Assembly: GCA_017447265.1 (NCBI GenBank)
Contig: JAFSOA010000016.1
Coordinates: 1-64,000 of the forward strand
DNA length: 64,000 bases
Source: Bacteroidales bacterium
GTDB lineage: Bacteria > Bacteroidota > Bacteroidia > Bacteroidales > UBA932
Direction of reading: 5' to 3'
In this document: positions 6,276 to 15,147 of the stretch, in pieces
Position numbering within the stretch: position 1 is the stretch's first letter
How the letters are laid out: the number at the start of each line of letters is the position of its first letter
Position numbers and translations under genes: made by a program
Notes under the pieces: model-generated
Databases searched by the model: none
What the model saw: the letters and a program-made list of their open reading frames with translations, nothing else
What the model was told of the DNA's origin: nothing

Positions 6276-7406
6276 ATGACGCCTTTGTCCATCCATCTCT
6301 TCGGTTTGGCTGCAGCCGTATTCATCACCACGGGACTGGTGGTGGCGGCGGTGCGCTGGTTCCACATGTGCCAGCCCTTCGACAAGGATCCCCGCTATTA
6401 CTACCCGGGCCGTCCCTTCGTGGTGGGCATCTACCTGAACGCACTGGTCCTGATCCCTTACGCGATCCATCCGGAGAGTGCCGACGCCTGGCTTCTGGCA
6501 CGCATCTATTTCTTCCCCGTCACCCTCTTCCACTGCATCGTCCTGCTTTTCTCTTATTTCGGGATCATCATGCACTGGAAGCAGTGGCGGCTGTCCCTTT
6601 TCCTGGTGGGAGGTCCCGTGGCGTTCTTCCTGCTGGCCGCGTTGGTGCTGGCCGTATGGCCCGGGGAACAGTTCAGCCAGGAGGGGAAGGTCGCCGGGTA
6701 CATCTTGTATTCCCTGGGCGTCATCACGACGCTCGCCTGCCTGCTGGCCATGCAGCTGGTGCTGCGCGAGGCACGGCGCATCGACATGGATGAATACTCC
6801 AACCCGGACGACTTCCCGGTGGTTTCGGCCCGGCGCTGGATGCTGCTGGTCGTGTTGAATCTGGTGCTCTGCTGGACGGGTGCTTTTTCCAACAACCGCG
6901 TGGTGCTGGCGGCGGTCATGCTGCTGCTGGCGGCTTCGGCGCTGACCTTCCTCATCACGGTGCTGCACCCGAACCGCAACCGCCGGCTGGAAGACGAGAC
7001 GGCCGAAGTCGAGGCCGTGGCGCAGCTGGGCCTGTCGCCGGATCCCGAACCAGCTCCGGAGAACGGGCCGGAAGAGCCGCTCTACCAGCGCAGTCTTCCC
7101 CTCCAGAAGCGCCTGGAGATTCTCTCGGCGGTGACGACGGTCGTGGAGGAGCAGGAAGCCTTCCTGGAACCGCACCTGACCCTGCAGCAGGTGGCCGAGC
7201 GCAGCGGCTACAACCGTTCCTACGTGGCCGGACTCATCAAATCGGAGCTGGGCGGCTTCTTCGCCTATGTGAACCGGGTCCGGCTGGAACACGTGGACCG
7301 CTACCTGCAGGAGCATCCGACGGCCACCGTCCTGGAGGCCGCCGAAGAATCGGGCTTCATCTCGCGCAAGGCCTATTATTCGGCCAAGGCGAAGCTGCAG
7401 GGCTGA
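6276..7406 (+). CDS. membrane-anchored AraC-type transcriptional regulator
   Basis: A 376-residue protein with about seven hydrophobic segments in residues 5-235, a charged proline-rich linker (~235-270), and a C-terminal DNA-binding domain. The first helix-turn-helix is at LTLQQVAERSGYNRSYVAGL and the second at AAEESGFISRKAYYSAKA. The bundled-membrane plus AraC layout suggests a sensor that acts on DNA directly from the inner membrane. The ATG at 6276 is chosen because it follows the -7 box; an upstream in-frame start would overlap the opposing promoter. It is divergent from the duplicated lipoprotein cassettes and is the obvious candidate to bind the four direct repeats and control them. 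Confidence 0.75.
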   Translation: MTPLSIHLFGLAAAVFITTGLVVAAVRWFHMCQPFDKDPRYYYPGRPFVVGIYLNALVLIPYAIHPESADAWLLARIYFFPVTLFHCIVLLFSYFGIIMHWKQWRLSLFLVGGPVAFFLLAALVLAVWPGEQFSQEGKVAGYILYSLGVITTLACLLAMQLVLREARRIDMDEYSNPDDFPVVSARRWMLLVVLNLVLCWTGAFSNNRVVLAAVMLLLAASALTFLITVLHPNRNRRLEDETAEVEAVAQLGLSPDPEPAPENGPEEPLYQRSLPLQKRLEILSAVTTVVEEQEAFLEPHLTLQQVAERSGYNRSYVAGLIKSELGGFFAYVNRVRLEHVDRYLQEHPTATVLEAAEESGFISRKAYYSAKAKLQG

Positions 7407-7409
7407 TCC

Positions 7410-8183
7410 TTAAAACGGTACGGTCAGCCCGTCGAAAGCGGGCTGGAGGGAGAAGGGGAGGACGGAGAGTTCTTCTGTGAGTTCTGCGTGCCGCGGGAGC
7501 ATGTGCGACAGGTGTGTCAGGTAGCTCTGTCCGGCACCGACACGGCGGCAGATGTCGATGGCTTCTTCGAGGGCGTAGTGCGAGATGTGCCGGCCGCGCT
7601 TGACGGTGTTGAGGACGAAGACCTTGAGACCGCGGAGTTTGTCGAACTCGCTTTCGGGGATGTAGTTGGCGTCGGTGACGTAGGCGAGGTCGCCGAAGCG
7701 GAAGCCGAGGATGGGCAGTTTGTAGTGCATGGCCCGGATTGGGACGACAGGAACGCCGTCGATGGCGAAGGGCAGGCTGGTAATCAGGTGGATGTCCATT
7801 TCCGGCGCGCCGGGGTAGGGCTTTTCGGCGAAGACGTAGTAATATTCTTTCTTCAGGGATTCCAGCACGTTGGCTTCGCAGAAGATGGGGAACGAGCGTT
7901 TCTCGAGATAGTTGAACGAGCGCACGTCGTCGAGACCGCCGGTGTGGTCTTTATGGTTGTGGGTCAGGAGGATGGCATCGAGGTGGCGGATGTCTTCGCG
8001 GAGCATCTGCTGCCGGAAATCCGGCCCGGCATCGATCAGGAATGTCTTTCCTTCATACTTGACCAGGGCCGAGCACCGCAGCCGCTTGTCTCTCGGATCT
8101 TTCGACGTACACACTTCGCACTGGCATCCGATCATCGGAATGCCCTGCGAAGTTCCAGTCCCTAAAAACGTTATACTGTTCAT
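7410..8183 (-). CDS. PhnP-like metallo-beta-lactamase-fold phosphodiesterase
   Basis: A 257-residue cytosolic hydrolase. The N-terminus has LGTGTSQGIP and a cysteine pair (IGCQCEVC). The metal site is THNHKDHTGGLDD at ~74-86, and the later ligands are the aspartate in YVTDANY and the C-terminal histidine in SYLTHLSH. This pattern matches the PhnP/lipoate-linked 'MBL fold hydrolase' group that cleaves cyclic or linear phosphodiesters; the natural substrate in Bacteroidales is not established. It ends 3 bp after the convergent regulator gene. Confidence 0.78.
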   Translation of the reverse strand: MNSITFLGTGTSQGIPMIGCQCEVCTSKDPRDKRLRCSALVKYEGKTFLIDAGPDFRQQMLREDIRHLDAILLTHNHKDHTGGLDDVRSFNYLEKRSFPIFCEANVLESLKKEYYYVFAEKPYPGAPEMDIHLITSLPFAIDGVPVVPIRAMHYKLPILGFRFGDLAYVTDANYIPESEFDKLRGLKVFVLNTVKRGRHISHYALEEAIDICRRVGAGQSYLTHLSHMLPRHAELTEELSVLPFSLQPAFDGLTVPF

Positions 8184-8193
8184 GATCTGTCAA

Positions 8194-8335
8194 CTATTGA
8201 TGGAAGTGTGAGGGTATATGTCTTGAAGACCCTAACCACCCTCGGTTGATAGCGGGAGGGGCCCATGCGTCAGCATGGGAGGGAGACGCGAAGCGTCGGT
8301 CTGAAAGACATATACCGGAGCACTGGAGTCAATAG
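8194..8335. repeat. nested palindromic element filling the mtaB/MBL gap
   Basis: The outer arms are CTATTGA/TCAATAG (8194-8200, 8329-8335), followed by a perfect 12-bp pair GGTATATGTCTT/AAGACATATACC (8213-8224, 8305-8316). Inside are two small hairpins (CCCATGC-GTCA-GCATGGG, 8262-8279; GACGC-GAA-GCGTC, 8284-8296). The element ends at the mtaB stop codon. It could be a small mobile palindrome or a structured RNA in the transcript. Confidence 0.6.
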
Positions 8336-9598
8336 CTAAATAGTTATTTCAACGATTTTGTTAATCAATTCTTTATCGTACGGCCGCTCGATGCGGAGGT
8401 AGTTTTCCGTGTAACCGAACATCTTGCCGCCTTTCATCGTGCTCTCGAAGAGCACCTTCGCCGGACGGCCGGCATTGGCCGCCGTGAACGCCGCATGAAG
8501 CCGGTCGGAGAGCACCTGGAGGCGGGCGGCGCGGGCCGTCTTCACACTTTCCTGCACCTGGTCGGGCCGCTCGGCCGCCGGCGTACCCGCGCGGCGCGAA
8601 TAGGGGAAGATGTGCAGGAAGGCCGGCCGGACGCGCTCCAGCAGCCGGTAGGTCTCTTCAAAGTCCGCATCCGTCTCGCCCGGAAAGCCCACGATCACGT
8701 CGATGCCGAAGAAAACGCGCGTGCCGCGCTCCTCCGGCTGCTCGAGGATGTCCCGGATCAGCGCGATCTTCTCTTCGAACATCTCCGCCGTGTAGCGGCG
8801 GTGCATCGCCTTCAGGGTGCGGTTGCAGCCCGACTGGATGGGGATGTGGAAGTGCGGCAGGAACTTCGTGCCCGTGGCGATCCAGCGCAGGATCTCTTCC
8901 GTGAGCAGGTTCGGCTCGATGGAGGAGATGCGGTAGCGCTCGATGCCCGGCACGGCGTCCAGGGCCTTGAGCAGGTCGAGGAAACTTTCGCCCGTGCTCT
9001 TGCCGAAATCGCCCGTGTTCACGCCCGTGAGCACCACCTCCACGATGCCCTGCGCCGCAATGGCGCGGGCCTGCTCCACGATCTCGGCGATGGGGATGTT
9101 GCGGCTCTTGCCGCGGGCCAGGGGCACGGTGCAGTAGGCGCAGTGGTAGTCGCAGCCGTCCTGTACCTTCAGGAAGGAGCGGGTGCGCTCTCCCGAAGAA
9201 TAGGCCGGGAAGAAGCTCTCCACGGCGTCGATCTCGCAGGAATAGCCCTGCGAACCGCGTTCGCCGCCCAGCAGCAGCTTCACCAGCTCGCCCTTGCGGT
9301 CGGCGCCGACGACCAGGTCCACGCCGTCGATCGACAGGATTTCCTGCGGCTTGAGCTGCGCGTAGCAGCCCGTCACGGCGATCCTGGCGCCGGGCGCGGT
9401 CCTGTGGAGCTTGCGGATGAGGTTGCGGCATTTCTTGTCGGCGTGCTCGGTCACCGAGCAGGTGTTGACCACGAAAACGTCGGTGCCAGGTCCGGGCGCA
9501 GCCTCTTCGTAGCCCGCCGCGGCGAACTGCCGGGCGAGGGTCGAACTTTCCGAGAAATTGAGCTTGCAGCCGAGGGTGATGAACGAGACTTTATGCAT
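8336..9598 (-). CDS. mtaB: tRNA (t6A37) methylthiotransferase MtaB
   Basis: A 420-residue radical-SAM enzyme that adds a methylthio group to N6-threonylcarbamoyladenosine at tRNA position 37. It starts with TLGCKLNFSES, the UPF0004 domain carrying the auxiliary Fe-S cysteines (C11, with others in VNTCSVTEHADKKC). The radical-SAM CxxxCxxC is at GCDYHCAYC, and a TRAM-like C-terminus follows. The size is normal. It acts after TsaD, which is encoded 5 kb away. It overlaps folB by 8 bp in the same direction. Confidence 0.9.
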   Translation of the reverse strand: MHKVSFITLGCKLNFSESSTLARQFAAAGYEEAAPGPGTDVFVVNTCSVTEHADKKCRNLIRKLHRTAPGARIAVTGCYAQLKPQEILSIDGVDLVVGADRKGELVKLLLGGERGSQGYSCEIDAVESFFPAYSSGERTRSFLKVQDGCDYHCAYCTVPLARGKSRNIPIAEIVEQARAIAAQGIVEVVLTGVNTGDFGKSTGESFLDLLKALDAVPGIERYRISSIEPNLLTEEILRWIATGTKFLPHFHIPIQSGCNRTLKAMHRRYTAEMFEEKIALIRDILEQPEERGTRVFFGIDVIVGFPGETDADFEETYRLLERVRPAFLHIFPYSRRAGTPAAERPDQVQESVKTARAARLQVLSDRLHAAFTAANAGRPAKVLFESTMKGGKMFGYTENYLRIERPYDKELINKIVEITI

Positions 9599-9938
9599 AG
9601 ACGACGGTGACGGAAGAACTCTCGACCTTACCGTCGAGGGGGGGATTGTACTTGGTGACGGTCAGCTCCGCGTAACTGATGCGCGGGAAGCGGGCGATGA
9701 GGGTGTCGAGCATGCGGCTGGCGAGGTGCTCCAGCAGATTGGCCGGGACTTCCATCTCCGCGCGGATGTGCTCGTAGATCGCGCTGTAGTCGATGGCTTC
9801 GCGCAGGTCGTCGCTCCGGGCCGCCTTGCGCATGTCGTAGTCGTAGGCGAAATCGACCCGGAAACGGTTGCCTTCCCGGCGCTCGCTTTCGAGGCAGCCG
9901 TGGTAGGCGTAAAATTCCATATTGTTCAGTCGCACCAT
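9591..9938 (-). CDS. folB: dihydroneopterin aldolase
   Basis: A 115-residue enzyme of folate synthesis that converts 7,8-dihydroneopterin to 6-hydroxymethyl-dihydropterin and glycolaldehyde, working as a homo-octamer. Family landmarks are MEFYAYHGCLESERREGN at the N-terminus, DYSAIYEHI in the middle, LLEHLASRM with the conserved glutamate, and the end VTKYNPP. It is the full usual length. It overlaps mtaB by 8 bp and follows rsmI by 3 bp, so it belongs to a tamB-rsmI-folB-mtaB transcription unit. Confidence 0.88.
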   Translation of the reverse strand: MVRLNNMEFYAYHGCLESERREGNRFRVDFAYDYDMRKAARSDDLREAIDYSAIYEHIRAEMEVPANLLEHLASRMLDTLIARFPRISYAELTVTKYNPPLDGKVESSSVTVVYA

Positions 9939-9941
9939 AAG

Positions 9942-10676
9942 CTAACGGTTTTTTAGATCCTTCGCTTCGCTCAGGATGACAAAGACGCACGGGCGCTTGC
10001 CGATGACAAAGCCCTTTTTGCGCTCTTTTTGCCAGTCGGCGATGGATTTCGTGCGGATGAATTCGGTGGGGCAGGTGATGTCGGCGGCGACGCACAGGCG
10101 CGTGGACGGGCGGCAGGTCTCGGTCAGGTCTGCCAGCAGGGCGTCGTTGCGGTAGGGCGTCTCGATCATAATCTGCGACTGGTTGAGGCGCGCCGACGTG
10201 CGTTCCAGCGTGCTGATGGCCTCGCGCCGTGCCGGCGCTTTCACCGGCAGATAGCCCGTGAAGGCAAAGCACTGCCCGTTCAGCCCCGAAGCCATGAGGG
10301 CCATCATCAGCGAGGAAGGCCCGACCATCGGCACCACGTCCACCCCCTTGCGGTGCGCCAGCTCCACCAGCAGCGCGCCGGGATCGGCCACGGCGGGCAG
10401 GCCCGCTTCCGAGATCAGGCCCGCGTCCTGCTCGTCCAGCCGCGCCGCGAAGGCTTCAATCTGCTCGCGTGGCGTGTGTTCGTTGATCTCCAGCAGCTCC
10501 AGCTCCTCCACGTGCCCTTTCCAGCCGGCGGCGGAGAGAAAACGGCGCGCCGTGCGGAGCTCCTCCACGAAGAAGAGCCGCAGCGCGGCGATCCGCTCCA
10601 GCACGGGGGCAGGCAGGATGTCACTCGGTGCGTATTCGCCGAGGGGCGTTGGGATCAGGTAAAGCTTGGCTTTCAT
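9942..10676 (-). CDS. rsmI: 16S rRNA 2'-O-methyltransferase RsmI-like
   Basis: A 244-residue tetrapyrrole-methylase-fold protein that would methylate the ribose of C1402 in 16S rRNA using SAM. Motifs are YLIPTPLGE at the N-terminus, the SAM-binding LISEAGLPAVADPG (~87-100), VPMVGPSS and QIMIETPYRN. The last residues, VILSEAKDL, are encoded by a dispersed repeat (9957-9981), so the native C-terminus has been replaced or extended. The first 56 bp overlap the end of the tamB-like gene in another frame. Confidence 0.85.
   Translation of the reverse strand: MKAKLYLIPTPLGEYAPSDILPAPVLERIAALRLFFVEELRTARRFLSAAGWKGHVEELELLEINEHTPREQIEAFAARLDEQDAGLISEAGLPAVADPGALLVELAHRKGVDVVPMVGPSSLMMALMASGLNGQCFAFTGYLPVKAPARREAISTLERTSARLNQSQIMIETPYRNDALLADLTETCRPSTRLCVAADITCPTEFIRTKSIADWQKERKKGFVIGKRPCVFVILSEAKDLKNR
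9957..9981. repeat. dispersed palindrome (ATCCTTCGCTTCGCTCAGGA type)
   Basis: Matches the inverse of 50304-50330 and a variant at 60973-60999. Here it forms the last codons of rsmI. It is a small REP-like hairpin. Confidence 0.6.
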
Positions 10677-13600
10677 GGGCGGGAGTCTTGATGTGGAATA
10701 TCTTGCGCCAGAGTTCCTTGAAAGAGTTGAAATCTTCCTGGTAGACGATGCCGGCGCCGTTGCGCTGGCTCTGGTCGAGGTAGTTGCTGTACTGGTCGGC
10801 GGAGTGGGAGAAGAGCGTCAGGCGCAGCTGTCCCTGCCGGTTGAGCTTGATCTCGATGTCGAGGTCGCCCACGATGTCGCTGCGGCTCGACGACATGTAC
10901 TGCCGGTTGCCGATGTTGCCGTTGATGATCACGCGGTTGTTGAAGAGCTGCGTGGACACGGCGACGTCAAAGATGTTGCGCCCCGACTCGGTGGGCTGGT
11001 AGTTGAAGCCCAGGTCGAGCGGGATGTCGAGTTGCCGGAAGATATTGTTGAGCTGGCTCGACATCAGTTCGGACGCGTTCGAGAAGAGCAGGGTGGTGCT
11101 GTTGACGATGCCCGACTGCTCGTCCGGGACGAAGCCGCCGGAAATCAGCAGGGCCAGGGCCTGCTTCATGCGCTTGTCTTCGGTGTTGAGGGCCGTCTCC
11201 ACCCGTCCTTTCGTGGTCGGGTCGAGGTCCGGAATGTCGACATAGAAGCGGATCTCGGGATTCTCGAGCTTCCCGGTCACGCTGATGCCGCAGTCCACGT
11301 TGCGGCGCATGCTCACGGCGGTGGAGTCGGCGATCAGCGGGCTGATGGACGCTTTGGTGCGGTAGGTCGCGGTCAGGTCGAGGTCCGACTGCATGACGTC
11401 GCCGTTGAAGGCGATGGTGCCGCCCGGGTTGATGGAGAAATCGCGCGCGGTGATGCCCAGCATGCCGAAGTGGTAGCTGCCGCTCTGCACCTCGTAGTCG
11501 CCCTTGATGTCGAAATTGTCGCGGTCGACGGTGATGCCGATCCGGCCGTTGCCGCGAGCCTTGAGGATGTCGCCGGTATTCTTGTCGACCTCCAGCTGGA
11601 TCTCCGCGTCGGGCGTGGCGTTGAGGCGCAGGTTGACGCTGACGTCCGTGCCGCCGCCCTTGGCCTTTTCGGGCGCGTTGTGGGCCTGGATCACGGAGTC
11701 GATCAGGCTGATCTTCGATTCGTTGTTGATGAAGGTCAGCAGCGACTTGTTGTCCGAGGCGGAGGCACCGAGGGGAATATGGATGGTGGTGTTTTGGGTG
11801 GGAGTCAGGTTGAGGCTCAGGCGGATCTTGTTGAGCGGGCCGGAGACGCGGACCGTTCCGTCGGCGAAGGCGCGTCCGTAGAAGCTGTTGTTGTCCTCGC
11901 TGCCGGTGTTGAGCGCCATCATGTCCTGGAGGTCGATGCGCAGGTTGAGGCGGATGTCGTTGAAGTGGTCGTACGGAATGCCGCCGGTGAGTTGCCCTTC
12001 ATGACCGAAACGGTCGAAAAGCTGGACGTTCTCGAAGGTGACGCCGTCGTCACGCACCTGGAAAGGACCGTCGGCGATGTAGTTGACCTGGGTGAAGTCG
12101 AGCTTGAACTTGAACTGGTTGAGGCGGGTGTTCTCGCTGCTGATGGCCAGTTTGTTGAGCGGTCCGTGGGCCAGGATGTGGCCGGAGACCGTGCCGTCCA
12201 TGTCGGACGCCAGGCCGGTGACGAGCGGCTCGACGATGCCGAGGGCCAGCGAGTCGAGCCGGACGTCGAGGTCCAGGTGCTTGTCAGAGGGCCGCAGCGT
12301 GGCGTTGGCGATGACCGGATGCCGCTCGCCCATGGTATTGTCGATGGAGAAGATGAACTGCTTCGCAGGGTCGTCCCAGCGGCTCTGCATCAGGAAATGG
12401 CCCATGTCGATGCCTACGGCTGACACATAGCGGGCGTACAGGTCGAAGAGGATGCCTTTCTCGGGCCCCGTCAGGGCGAAGGCCTCGCCCTGGCCGGTCA
12501 GCAGGCCCTGCAGGTTGAGGGGTTGGGTCAGGAAAGAGTTGGCGAAGCCCAGATCGAAGTCGTTCATCATCAGGCGCACCGTATCGGTGAGCTTCGGGCC
12601 GATGACGCCGCCGGCATAGAGGCTCTGTTCGCCGTAGCTGAGGGAGAAATCTTCGATCTTGATGTCTTCCTTGCGGTAGTGGACGGAAGCGGGGGCGAGT
12701 TCCCACGGATGCCCGGCGATGGCCAGTTCGGAGGGCAGCAGGTCGATGCGGACCAGGTAGGGGTCCTCGTCGGCATCGGGGAAGGAGACCCGGGTGTTGA
12801 GCCGGGCGTAGGTGTCGGGGCCCTCGTCGTTGTGGAAAGCGAGCTGCAGGTTGATGATCGAATCGGCCTGGGCGTCGATGTCGATGTGTTCGGCCATCAT
12901 GCCGGCGGCCTGGAGCCGGTCGACGTCGACGAAGGCGAGGATGCGTTCGCCTTCGGTCAGGCAGCGCAGCTGGAGGTTCCGGAGCAGGATCTTCTCGACG
13001 GCCGCCAGCTCCGAAGACACGTTGAGGGTGATTTCGTCGTTGATCAGGTCGGCGCGGACGGTGGAGTAGGGCGACACGAACAGCGACGGGAAGAAGAAGT
13101 CGGTGAGCGGCTTCAGGTTGAGGACCTGCAGGTTGAACGAGCCGAACTGTTCGGGGTTCGGCACGTCGTCCTTCCGGCTGTGGTGGCCGCCGAACAGGTG
13201 TTCGAGGTTGTCCTGGTAGAGCAGGTGGATGGATTCTTCGAGGAAATCCGTTACGAAGATGTTGCCGTCATACACGCCCCGGAACAGTCCGCTGTCGATA
13301 CGGATCGCATAGAGTCCGTCTTCCTCCTTGGAATCCAGGGCGATGTCGCCCAGGCGGAATAGCTGGCCCGGCAGATAGGCCTGCAGGTCGCTGAGCTTCG
13401 CCTGGCCCAGGAATGCGCCGTCCGCTGTCTGCACGATGTCGGCGGCGAGTTTGAGTGACACGGCGGCACTGTCGCGCTGGTCGAGGTGGATGGCGTTCAG
13501 GTCCACGTGGTCGACGTCGAGGTCTACGACGTAGCGGCTTTCCTTTCCTTTGCCGCCCAGATTGAGGTCGGCGCGGCCCGCCAGCACGAGGTTCGGATCC

Positions 13601-15084
13601 TTGCTGTGGATGTCGGCATGGACGGCGCCGTTCCGGTAGGTGCCGGAGGCCACCAGGCCTGAATAGTCATAGCCGTTGAACTGGATATGGTCGATGTGGA
13701 GCGGCTCGATTTGGATGTCGAGGTTCTTGCCGTGCTTGGCGAAGACCACGTCGGTCTGGCAGTCCAGGGCGCCGAGCGACGAGATGCCCAGGATGCGGTC
13801 GAGCAGGAGTCCGGCGGTGGCCGCCTTGCCGGAGATGTCGAGATGGTTGTTCGTAATCTGCACCAGCGCGTCCACGTCGGCGTGCCCCAGGGTCGACACG
13901 TGCACCGTGGCGTTGGCCTGGAGATGGGACAGGGGACCGTTGGCCTTGGCTGTCAGCGTGATCTGCTCGCCCGGCGCATAGCGCGACAGGGTCGCGGGCT
14001 TGAAACCGGGCGAGATGCCGGCCATAAACTGGGCGATGTCTTCGGTCGTGGTTTCGCCGTGCAGCACTTCACCGTTGAATTGCGCTTTCGAGATGTATGG
14101 CAGGCCCTTGACCCGGGCCTTGATATCCAGGACGGTCTTGCCGGTGCCGGTGGCTACGCGCAGACGCTCTGTCTGGAGGTCGGATACCGTGCCCCTGACC
14201 TTGCCTTCCACGGTCGCGGAGAGCTGCATGTCCCGCAGCGACGGCAGGAAGGGATGGAGGGTCCGCATGTCGAAACGGGTCTGGTTCAGGGAAGCCTCCA
14301 GTTTGACTTTCTCCATGAACCGGGAAAAATCGGACGTATCGTTGAACGACAGGGTCAGGTAGTCGGCGTTCAGGTGCGAGAAGTCGTCTTCATAACGAAA
14401 GTTGCGCAGGGAAGCCGATCCGGCGGGGTCGTACTGGAATTCCGTTCCCAGCTGGCGGACGGCCAGTTCGTCGCCCTTGCGCAGGGTGAGGTTGTCGATG
14501 CGCCCCGACGCCCCGTCCTTCCCATAGCGGAGGTTGCGGGCCGACAGGTTGATGTCCTGCAGGGCCAGGCTGCTGTCGAGTGCGAAATCGATGTGCTTGA
14601 GGTTCAGCCGGTCCAGGCTGATGGCCTCCCAGGGCAGGCCGCCCTTTTCCGCCTCCGGGTCCGTCGCCTGTTTTTCCTTGGGCGGCCGGTTCTTCATGGG
14701 GGCGAGCAGCCGCGACAGGTTGGTGGTGCTGTCGTCGTAGCGCCGGATGGTGAAATGCCCGTTTTCCAGGCTGACGCGGCGGATGCGCGCCTCGTTCCCC
14801 AGCAGGGAGGAGGCCTTGACCTTCACCAGCAGCTTGCCCAGGTGTGCGACCGTGTCGCCGGCGCCCTGGATCAGGTCGATATCCTTCAAGATCAGGTTGT
14901 TGGGGTAGGAGAAATAGACTTTCCCCACATGCGCCGTGCCGTCGAGGTTCTTCGTCAGGACGCCCGCGACCTTGTCGACGGCATACGTCTGGATCGCCGG
15001 TATCTGAATGGCGATCATGGCGGCGACCGGGAGCGTGATCACCACCAGAATGAGGAGCCGGACGATTCGTTTCCAGGTTTTCAT
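10621..15084 (-). CDS. TamB-like translocation/assembly protein (AsmA/DUF490)
   Basis: A 1487-residue protein with an N-terminal inner-membrane anchor (LLILVVITLPVAAMIAI, residues ~10-26), a very long beta-rich periplasmic region of AsmA/TamB type, and a C-terminal DUF490-like domain (~1150-1450), including the stretch around ALALLISGGFVPDE and MSSQLNNIFRQLDIPLDLG. Such proteins bridge the periplasm and move lipid or help assemble outer-membrane proteins. A lipoprotein Omp85 (TamL-like) that could be its outer-membrane partner is encoded at 39701-41893. It is divergent from tsaD. Confidence 0.85.
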   Translation of the reverse strand: MKTWKRIVRLLILVVITLPVAAMIAIQIPAIQTYAVDKVAGVLTKNLDGTAHVGKVYFSYPNNLILKDIDLIQGAGDTVAHLGKLLVKVKASSLLGNEARIRRVSLENGHFTIRRYDDSTTNLSRLLAPMKNRPPKEKQATDPEAEKGGLPWEAISLDRLNLKHIDFALDSSLALQDINLSARNLRYGKDGASGRIDNLTLRKGDELAVRQLGTEFQYDPAGSASLRNFRYEDDFSHLNADYLTLSFNDTSDFSRFMEKVKLEASLNQTRFDMRTLHPFLPSLRDMQLSATVEGKVRGTVSDLQTERLRVATGTGKTVLDIKARVKGLPYISKAQFNGEVLHGETTTEDIAQFMAGISPGFKPATLSRYAPGEQITLTAKANGPLSHLQANATVHVSTLGHADVDALVQITNNHLDISGKAATAGLLLDRILGISSLGALDCQTDVVFAKHGKNLDIQIEPLHIDHIQFNGYDYSGLVASGTYRNGAVHADIHSKDPNLVLAGRADLNLGGKGKESRYVVDLDVDHVDLNAIHLDQRDSAAVSLKLAADIVQTADGAFLGQAKLSDLQAYLPGQLFRLGDIALDSKEEDGLYAIRIDSGLFRGVYDGNIFVTDFLEESIHLLYQDNLEHLFGGHHSRKDDVPNPEQFGSFNLQVLNLKPLTDFFFPSLFVSPYSTVRADLINDEITLNVSSELAAVEKILLRNLQLRCLTEGERILAFVDVDRLQAAGMMAEHIDIDAQADSIINLQLAFHNDEGPDTYARLNTRVSFPDADEDPYLVRIDLLPSELAIAGHPWELAPASVHYRKEDIKIEDFSLSYGEQSLYAGGVIGPKLTDTVRLMMNDFDLGFANSFLTQPLNLQGLLTGQGEAFALTGPEKGILFDLYARYVSAVGIDMGHFLMQSRWDDPAKQFIFSIDNTMGERHPVIANATLRPSDKHLDLDVRLDSLALGIVEPLVTGLASDMDGTVSGHILAHGPLNKLAISSENTRLNQFKFKLDFTQVNYIADGPFQVRDDGVTFENVQLFDRFGHEGQLTGGIPYDHFNDIRLNLRIDLQDMMALNTGSEDNNSFYGRAFADGTVRVSGPLNKIRLSLNLTPTQNTTIHIPLGASASDNKSLLTFINNESKISLIDSVIQAHNAPEKAKGGGTDVSVNLRLNATPDAEIQLEVDKNTGDILKARGNGRIGITVDRDNFDIKGDYEVQSGSYHFGMLGITARDFSINPGGTIAFNGDVMQSDLDLTATYRTKASISPLIADSTAVSMRRNVDCGISVTGKLENPEIRFYVDIPDLDPTTKGRVETALNTEDKRMKQALALLISGGFVPDEQSGIVNSTTLLFSNASELMSSQLNNIFRQLDIPLDLGFNYQPTESGRNIFDVAVSTQLFNNRVIINGNIGNRQYMSSSRSDIVGDLDIEIKLNRQGQLRLTLFSHSADQYSNYLDQSQRNGAGIVYQEDFNSFKELWRKIFHIKTPAHESQALPDPNAPRRIRTE

Positions 15085-15100
15085 GCGGGCGTTAAACTTA

Positions 15101-15108
15101 CAAATGTA
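15101..15108 (-). promoter_or_regulatory. -7 box of the tamB-rsmI-folB-mtaB unit
   Basis: TACATTTG on the minus strand, 16 nt before the tamB-like ATG. Confidence 0.5.
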
Positions 15109-15120
15109 CGAAATAATTGC

Positions 15121-15128
15121 TACTTTTG
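15121..15128 (+). promoter_or_regulatory. -7 box of tsaD
   Basis: TACTTTTG on the plus strand, 19 nt before the tsaD ATG. It lies back to back with the tamB promoter. Confidence 0.5.
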
Positions 15129-15147
15129 CGAAAATTTAACCGAACGC

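Noticed and set aside
8194-8335. tRNA or known riboswitch in the palindromic gap
   Set aside because: No cloverleaf, anticodon arm or TPsiC-like sequence, and I recognise no riboswitch core.
10666-14362. Long plus-strand open frames opposite the tamB-like gene, including the N-terminal extension of the tsaD frame
   Set aside because: tsaD has a clear ATG at 15148 behind a -7 box; everything upstream is antisense of tamB.
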